From JBFLYN01 sp040756655 (GTDB taxonomy: Bacteria > Bacillota > Sulfobacillia > UBA8153), in NCBI GenBank assembly GCA_040756655.1, contig JBFLYN010000058.1:1-7724 (forward strand): 7,724 nucleotides of DNA, in the 5' to 3' direction. Below, one piece after another: positions 4,181-7,724 of this stretch. The position numbers and the translations under genes are program-made. Every line of letters starts with the position of its first letter. The stretch's first letter is position 1. The notes under the pieces were generated by a model. It was not told the DNA's origin, searched no databases, and worked only from the letters and a program-made list of their open reading frames with translations.

Positions 4181-6823
4181 CTATCCTGGCAGCTGGTCGA
4201 AGAACCCGTGAGGCTTTTCTTCACCAGTGATCAAGTTCACCCGTAACATCCGGGTTTGGCCGTAGTTGGGTCGTACTCTCTCCGCCGGGACTGCCCAGCG
4301 TTCCAGCACCGGGTGCTCGATGTCATACATGATCCCCTTGGGGGTATAGCGATAACTCGCGACAGTTACCTCTTGAGGAGCAGCGGCTACTAGGGTGACC
4401 CTCTCCCCAGGGGCGATAACACATACCCATTCATCATCGGTATCCGGAGGCAGGGGAGACAAAGGCCCGGTGAGCGGCTCTAGCTTCGCGCCGACCTCGG
4501 CCATGTACATCAACGTTTCGATTACTTCCCTGGAGGCCGCTTCCGTGGAAATGGCAAGCTCGTAGGTTAGCCGGGCAACAGCCGCAAAGTTCTGGAGCAG
4601 GGACTGGGTCAAGCGAAGGCTTCCTAGGACTGCGTCGTAGACACACATCCCGTTTGCCTTCAGACCCAGCGGAGAGGTGTTGGCCGTGAAATAGCCCACC
4701 CCAACATCGCGATCGAGGATGCCAAATTCCCGACAGAAAGCATCTTTAAGCAGGATCATGGCTTCTTCCTGTAACCGGGGCCCGGCCGCAAGACACACAG
4801 AGACCCCCGTAGTTTCAAAGAAGTTGCTCAGAGGCCGCTGGTGGTAAGGTGAACCCGGACCATATTCAAACCTTTTCGGCTTCGCCGACCCTCTCTGTTC
4901 AGAGAAACCACTTACACGCTCATTTACCTGAACATGGCTTTCAGCGACAAACCCGGAGCGGTCCGGAGGCAAGAGACATTGTAGTGTTCCCCTCTCGAAG
5001 TTGGGGAACACAATGCTCTGGCGAATGGGCGTCGTGGTCCAGAACTTCTCGCGGCGGGCGATTATCTCGCCTTTATCGTATCTGAGCTCGCGTACTCGGT
5101 AGGGACGGGCCAGATAGTAGTAGATGCCTCCAGGATAGGCTTCACGCAAGACCTGGGAGAAGCCCAGGGTCCCCAGACCGTCATCACCCGGTGGGCCCAG
5201 CCCTTTAACCTGAAACTGCTTTTCGACGCCACCTCTGATGGGAAACTCATGGTGAGGGCCGCCCGCACTCCGTTGCTTGAGGGGAAAAAGATCATCGGGA
5301 ACTGGCCCGGTCGGTCTTAGTTCGTTCTCCAGCAAGGACGTGAACCTTTCGGGCAGAGTCACAAAGGCGTCTACTTGGCTACTTGAGAATGCGGCGCCTC
5401 TTTGCTCCAGCTCCCTCGCAGCACACAGTACGTTGATGTACTGGATGTAGCGGTTATCCAGGTAGAGGCGGTTTGGTTCGTTGGGTCGCCCCAAATAGTT
5501 CCTGAGCCCCTGCATAGCAATGGAACCCGCCGTATCCAATATTAGACAAGTACCTGGCCGTAGCCGCCCAGCTCGCCCCATGCGCTGGTTAAAAGCTTTA
5601 ACCGAAGGGGGCGTAGTCAAAAGGAGCACGAGGTTGATGTCCCCAATGTCCAGCCCCAGTTCGAGGGCACTGGTAGAGACGACGCCCGCCAGTTCTCGCT
5701 TTTCGAGGGCTTTCTGTATCCTTGACCGGTCTTCGCTTTCGTAACCAGCTCGATAGGGCATCACCCGGCGATATGACACCCGTTCATCTGCATCCTCGTC
5801 GTCTACCTCGTCTAGGTCGCCAAGGTCTTCCTCAACAGGCAATACTTCCTTGGTATGACCATCTGACGCTGCAGTTTCCTTATCCACCCTCATACGGCGA
5901 GTTGCCGCCACCAGCTGCTCCACCTGCTTACGAGAATCGGCGAACGCAAGAAACGGGGTAGCGCCCTGGGACCCGAGGGCACCTATCAGCCGTACGGTCT
6001 CAGCAAACCCTCCGGGCTGTGCCAACGGCTGCGCCAGCAGAACAGTTTTCGGAGGAGCTGTGGACCCGTCCTCTGCATCGGTAAAACACCGTTCCACCCA
6101 GCGCCCGGAAAGCTCATGCATGAAGTCTTTGGGGTTGCCCAACGTTGCGGAGGTGACGATGTACCGGTAGCGTGCACCAGAAGCCATCTCCAAGCGGCGC
6201 AAGAAGTAAGCCATATTGGTACCGAAGGCACCTTCGTAGACATGGGCCTCATCCAAGATAACCAGACGAAGAGCCGCCAAGAAGCGGTCAATGACCCGGC
6301 TTCCCGCCAAACGTAGAAGCCATGCATGGGCCACGTCGGGCGTCATCAGTACGATACTATTCCGGCTCAGAATGGCCTCGCGGTCTGCCTGAGGTACTCC
6401 CCCATCAATGTAGCCAATGGTGATTCCGAACCTCTGAAACCTCTCCCATTTCGCCATCTGATCCTGTATGAGAGCGCGTGCGGGATACAGCGCCAGCACT
6501 CGAGCCCCGGCATCCTTCAACACCAAGCTGGTAGCCGCAGCCATGTAGATCAGGCTTTTGCCCGATGCCGTGGCGGTAGCGACAACCACATCATCCCCAG
6601 TTAGAATTGCAGCAATGGCTTGAGCCTGGTGAGCATAAAGACCTTCGGGAAATGCGCCCCTGAGTTCCTCTTGCAGGCTCGGATGTAGTTGAACCGGCAC
6701 AGGCAACAATCTTGATCCTCGCTCCGGCAACTCCAGTCGCTCCACCACCTTGAACCCGGCTTCCTCAGCCAGCTGCGCTACTTCCTCAGCCGCCAGGTCT
6801 TGCATGGACAACTCACCGCCCAT
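4181..6823 (-). CDS. DEAD/DEAH-box helicase, MrfA/Hrq1-like, without zinc cysteines
   Basis: An 880-residue ATP-dependent superfamily-2 helicase expected to unwind DNA. Motifs in order: Q-like Y63-A-H-Q66; Walker A ATATASGKS (82-90); PARAL (114-118); DEAH (191-194); TSAT (224-227); motif IV FADSRKQ (294-300); YRAGYESEDR (357-366), typical of MrfA/Hrq1; motif V STSALELGLDIG (383-394); motif VI QRMGRAGR (413-420). An acidic insert (about 331-347) splits the second RecA domain. The C-terminal half follows MrfA: a YLARPYRVREL barrel segment, FETTGVSV, and a DUF1998-like stretch (about 682-760, VYDAVLGSL at 728-736). The Cys cluster normal for MrfA is absent: the Cys residues are scattered with no CxxC pair. 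A beta-rich tail of about 100 residues follows. The start ATG has GGAG 7 nt upstream (6831-6834). Lower GC than the genes to its left suggests transfer. DNA repair or phage defence are both possible; no partner gene is seen. Confidence 0.9.
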   Translation of the reverse strand: MGGELSMQDLAAEEVAQLAEEAGFKVVERLELPERGSRLLPVPVQLHPSLQEELRGAFPEGLYAHQAQAIAAILTGDDVVVATATASGKSLIYMAAATSLVLKDAGARVLALYPARALIQDQMAKWERFQRFGITIGYIDGGVPQADREAILSRNSIVLMTPDVAHAWLLRLAGSRVIDRFLAALRLVILDEAHVYEGAFGTNMAYFLRRLEMASGARYRYIVTSATLGNPKDFMHELSGRWVERCFTDAEDGSTAPPKTVLLAQPLAQPGGFAETVRLIGALGSQGATPFLAFADSRKQVEQLVAATRRMRVDKETAASDGHTKEVLPVEEDLGDLDEVDDEDADERVSYRRVMPYRAGYESEDRSRIQKALEKRELAGVVSTSALELGLDIGDINLVLLLTTPPSVKAFNQRMGRAGRLRPGTCLILDTAGSIAMQGLRNYLGRPNEPNRLYLDNRYIQYINVLCAARELEQRGAAFSSSQVDAFVTLPERFTSLLENELRPTGPVPDDLFPLKQRSAGGPHHEFPIRGGVEKQFQVKGLGPPGDDGLGTLGFSQVLREAYPGGIYYYLARPYRVRELRYDKGEIIARREKFWTTTPIRQSIVFPNFERGTLQCLLPPDRSGFVAESHVQVNERVSGFSEQRGSAKPKRFEYGPGSPYHQRPLSNFFETTGVSVCLAAGPRLQEEAMILLKDAFCREFGILDRDVGVGYFTANTSPLGLKANGMCVYDAVLGSLRLTQSLLQNFAAVARLTYELAISTEAASREVIETLMYMAEVGAKLEPLTGPLSPLPPDTDDEWVCVIAPGERVTLVAAAPQEVTVASYRYTPKGIMYDIEHPVLERWAVPAERVRPNYGQTRMLRVNLITGEEKPHGFFDQLPG

Positions 6824-7112
6824 TCGTTATCTCCGACTGGATGGGGCGTTCGCTCAAATGGGTATCCCACTTCTACCGGGTATTGGTTCTAGCTCAATGC
6901 TTTTTCCGCCAAGAATCGTACAGATCCTTCAAGCATCAGGAAGAGGTGTGAATTCTTCCTCGGAGCCCGGCCATTGGAGCTACTCGGAGGAGTGGGCGGG
7001 CGGATCAGAGCATCACGGCAAGCAGTACTAGCAGAGTGGTCGTGCCGGAAGGGTTGCTGCCAGTCGGGTCGTGACCCTGACACCGGGAAAGCACGTCAAC
7101 TGGACAAGCGTA
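6824..7112. other. Intergenic gap with no recognised gene
   Basis: 289 bp lie between the helicase start and the stop of the small DUF4264-like frame. I find no tRNA or other RNA gene: no T-arm GGTTCGA-type sequence or closing stem. I also find no convincing coding frame; the short frames here have poor composition. The only structure noted is GGGTC-GT-GACCC at 7066-7077, without a T-run. The helicase promoter should be here on the minus strand. The best guess is a weak TTGAGC / TAGAAG pair, 16 bp apart (about 6872-6899), too poor to claim. The stretch may be further IS debris or an unrecognised leader. Confidence 0.5.
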
Positions 7113-7346
7113 TCATCTGCCATCAGGTTCCCGGTTTTCATTAGCCAGCTCAAGCGGAGCCGGGCCGTCCGGCACCTGGTAGACTGACATCCGGTAACTC
7201 TCACCGTCCCTGGATAGGTCGAATATGAAACCATGCCCCTTGAGAGCCTGGTTCAAGAAGGTCACCAGCCGCACCAGATCGGGCCCGGGCACCGAGAGTT
7301 CGGCCAAAAGGGGCAGGCGCGGAACGCGAGGACGCTCGTCTGGCAA
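7113..7346 (-). CDS. Small DUF4264 (YpmA-like) protein, 5' end joined to IS110 debris
   Basis: 77 residues if started at the TTG of 7346-7344. The core GPDLVRLVTFLNQALKGHGF, then IFDLSRDGESYRMSVYQV, follows the pattern I recall for YpmA/DUF4264, a family of about 60-residue Bacillota proteins of unknown function: D-L-xx-L-V-x-F-L-N-xx-L-K, then IFxLS, then a terminal xIYxx strand. A 20-residue polar tail after this core is longer than usual. No Shine-Dalgarno site is seen before the TTG, and the frame is continuous with the transposase remnant upstream. The native start and promoter may therefore have been lost, leaving either a dead gene or one made as a fusion. An alternative start is the TTG at Leu14. 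The family match is by memory of a short motif and could be wrong. Confidence 0.5.
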   Translation of the reverse strand: MPDERPRVPRLPLLAELSVPGPDLVRLVTFLNQALKGHGFIFDLSRDGESYRMSVYQVPDGPAPLELANENREPDGR

Positions 7347-7358
7347 GTATGGATACTT
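7345..7358. repeat. 14-bp palindrome at the IS110 / DUF4264 junction
   Basis: AAGTAT (7345-7350), GG, ATACTT (7353-7358) form a perfect inverted repeat with a 2-bp centre. It sits exactly where the IS110-like protein signature (ISKK, coded by 7367-7356) gives way to unrelated code. It may mark the breakpoint, an old target site, or be chance. Confidence 0.6.
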
Positions 7359-7724
7359 TTTGGAGATGGTGCGCTGCCCCCGTTTCTCGCCCGAACTCTG
7401 TTCGGTCAGGTTCAACCCCGCCACCTTCTGTAATTGACGAGCTACGTCACCAATTTCGGCCAAGAAACCGGCTGCCGCAATGACCCCGATCCCAGGTACA
7501 CTTAGTAGCACCTCGGCCAGTCCCGTCATGGCCAGTGTCTCCGCCAGCTGGGCCTCGAGCGCCTGCAACTGGCCCGAGTAGAAGCGTAACTCCTCCGGGC
7601 AGGCCTGCAGCCGCTGCCGGGCTCCCGTCAGGCCAGTGGTGATACCGATCGACTGCTCGGCTGCTGCGTGCAGTGCCCGAGCGCGCTTGAGGCCCACTCG
7701 ATTGGTTGACGCTCGCTTGAGGCA
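7356..7724 (-). pseudogene. IS110-family transposase remnant (runs off window edge)
   Basis: The frame is open from the window edge at 7724, so the N-terminal DEDD half is not visible. The C-terminal Transposase_20 (IS116/IS110/IS902) domain is recognised by VLLSVPGIGVIAAAGFLAEI (about 7511-7452), then KVAGLNLTEQSSGEKRGQ and TISKK. It appears damaged twice. After AEIGDVAR (7437) the usual segment of about five residues with F and P is missing before QLQKVAGLN, an in-frame gap. After ISKK (7356) the family's usual GRPxLRxLLY continuation and last tens of residues are replaced by a different protein. The Ser region (QSSG, 7402-7391) implicated in IS110-type recombination is kept. IS110 elements are guided by an RNA coded in their non-coding ends; none of that end is in the window. 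The transposase is probably inactive. Confidence 0.75.

Noticed and set aside
4181..6823. Helicase as part of a complete DISARM, Druantia or similar defence system
   Set aside because: No methyltransferase, DUF1998 partner, phospholipase-D or other companion gene is in the window, and its size does not match DrmA or DruE closely.
6824..7112. Possible tRNA or 4.5S RNA in the gap
   Set aside because: No acceptor stem, T-arm sequence or SRP-type tetraloop could be found on either strand.

Overview
The window looks like chromosomal DNA of a GC-rich, thermophile-like Bacillota (Clostridia-type) bacterium. This rests on strong GGAGG-type Shine-Dalgarno sites, TTG and GTG starts, a small protein resembling the Bacillota-restricted YpmA/DUF4264 family, an Eis-like acetyltransferase of the kind common in Firmicutes, and IS1634- and IS110-type transposase pieces at the two ends. 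The taxonomic call is an inference and is not certain.

Layout from left to right. (1) 1-803 is the right part of an IS1634-family insertion sequence on the + strand. The transposase C-terminus carries the Y-(2)-Q-(3)-E-(6)-K signature and ends at 596. The last 141 bp of the element are repeated directly (521-661 and 662-802, two mismatches). (2) 803-1004 (- strand) is a broken, frameshifted 5' end of a YigZ/IMPACT-family gene, cut by the insertion sequence. (3) 1001-2706 (- strand) is a tightly packed two-gene operon: an ornithine cyclodeaminase/mu-crystallin-family oxidoreductase followed by an aspartate/glutamate racemase-family protein. The yigZ remnant was evidently its third, overlapping gene. 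(4) 2707-2863 is a divergent intergenic region with a good sigma-70-type promoter for the + strand and a perfect 7-bp hairpin in the leader of the - strand operon. (5) 2864-4054 (+) is an Eis-like GNAT acetyltransferase with a C-terminal SCP2-like domain. (6) 4181-6823 (-) is an 880-residue superfamily-2 helicase related to MrfA/Hrq1. Its DUF1998-like domain lacks the usual cysteine cluster. By hand count its base composition is clearly poorer in GC than the genes to its left. (7) 6824-7112 is a 289-bp gap with no recognised content. (8) 7113-7724 (-) is one continuous open frame made of two unrelated parts: a decayed IS110-family transposase running off the window edge, joined in frame to a small YpmA/DUF4264-like protein.

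Functionally, the only genes that clearly work together are the oxidoreductase and racemase, which are translationally linked and fit a small amino-acid interconversion module of unknown substrate. The GNAT protein is transcribed divergently from them. The helicase stands alone between GC-rich housekeeping-type genes and IS debris, which fits an acquired DNA-repair or defence-type gene, but no partner gene of a known defence system lies in the window. I do not see a clear new multi-gene system. The most unusual items are the zinc-less MrfA-like helicase, the IS-terminal tandem duplication and the decayed yigZ gene with an ATA at its expected start.
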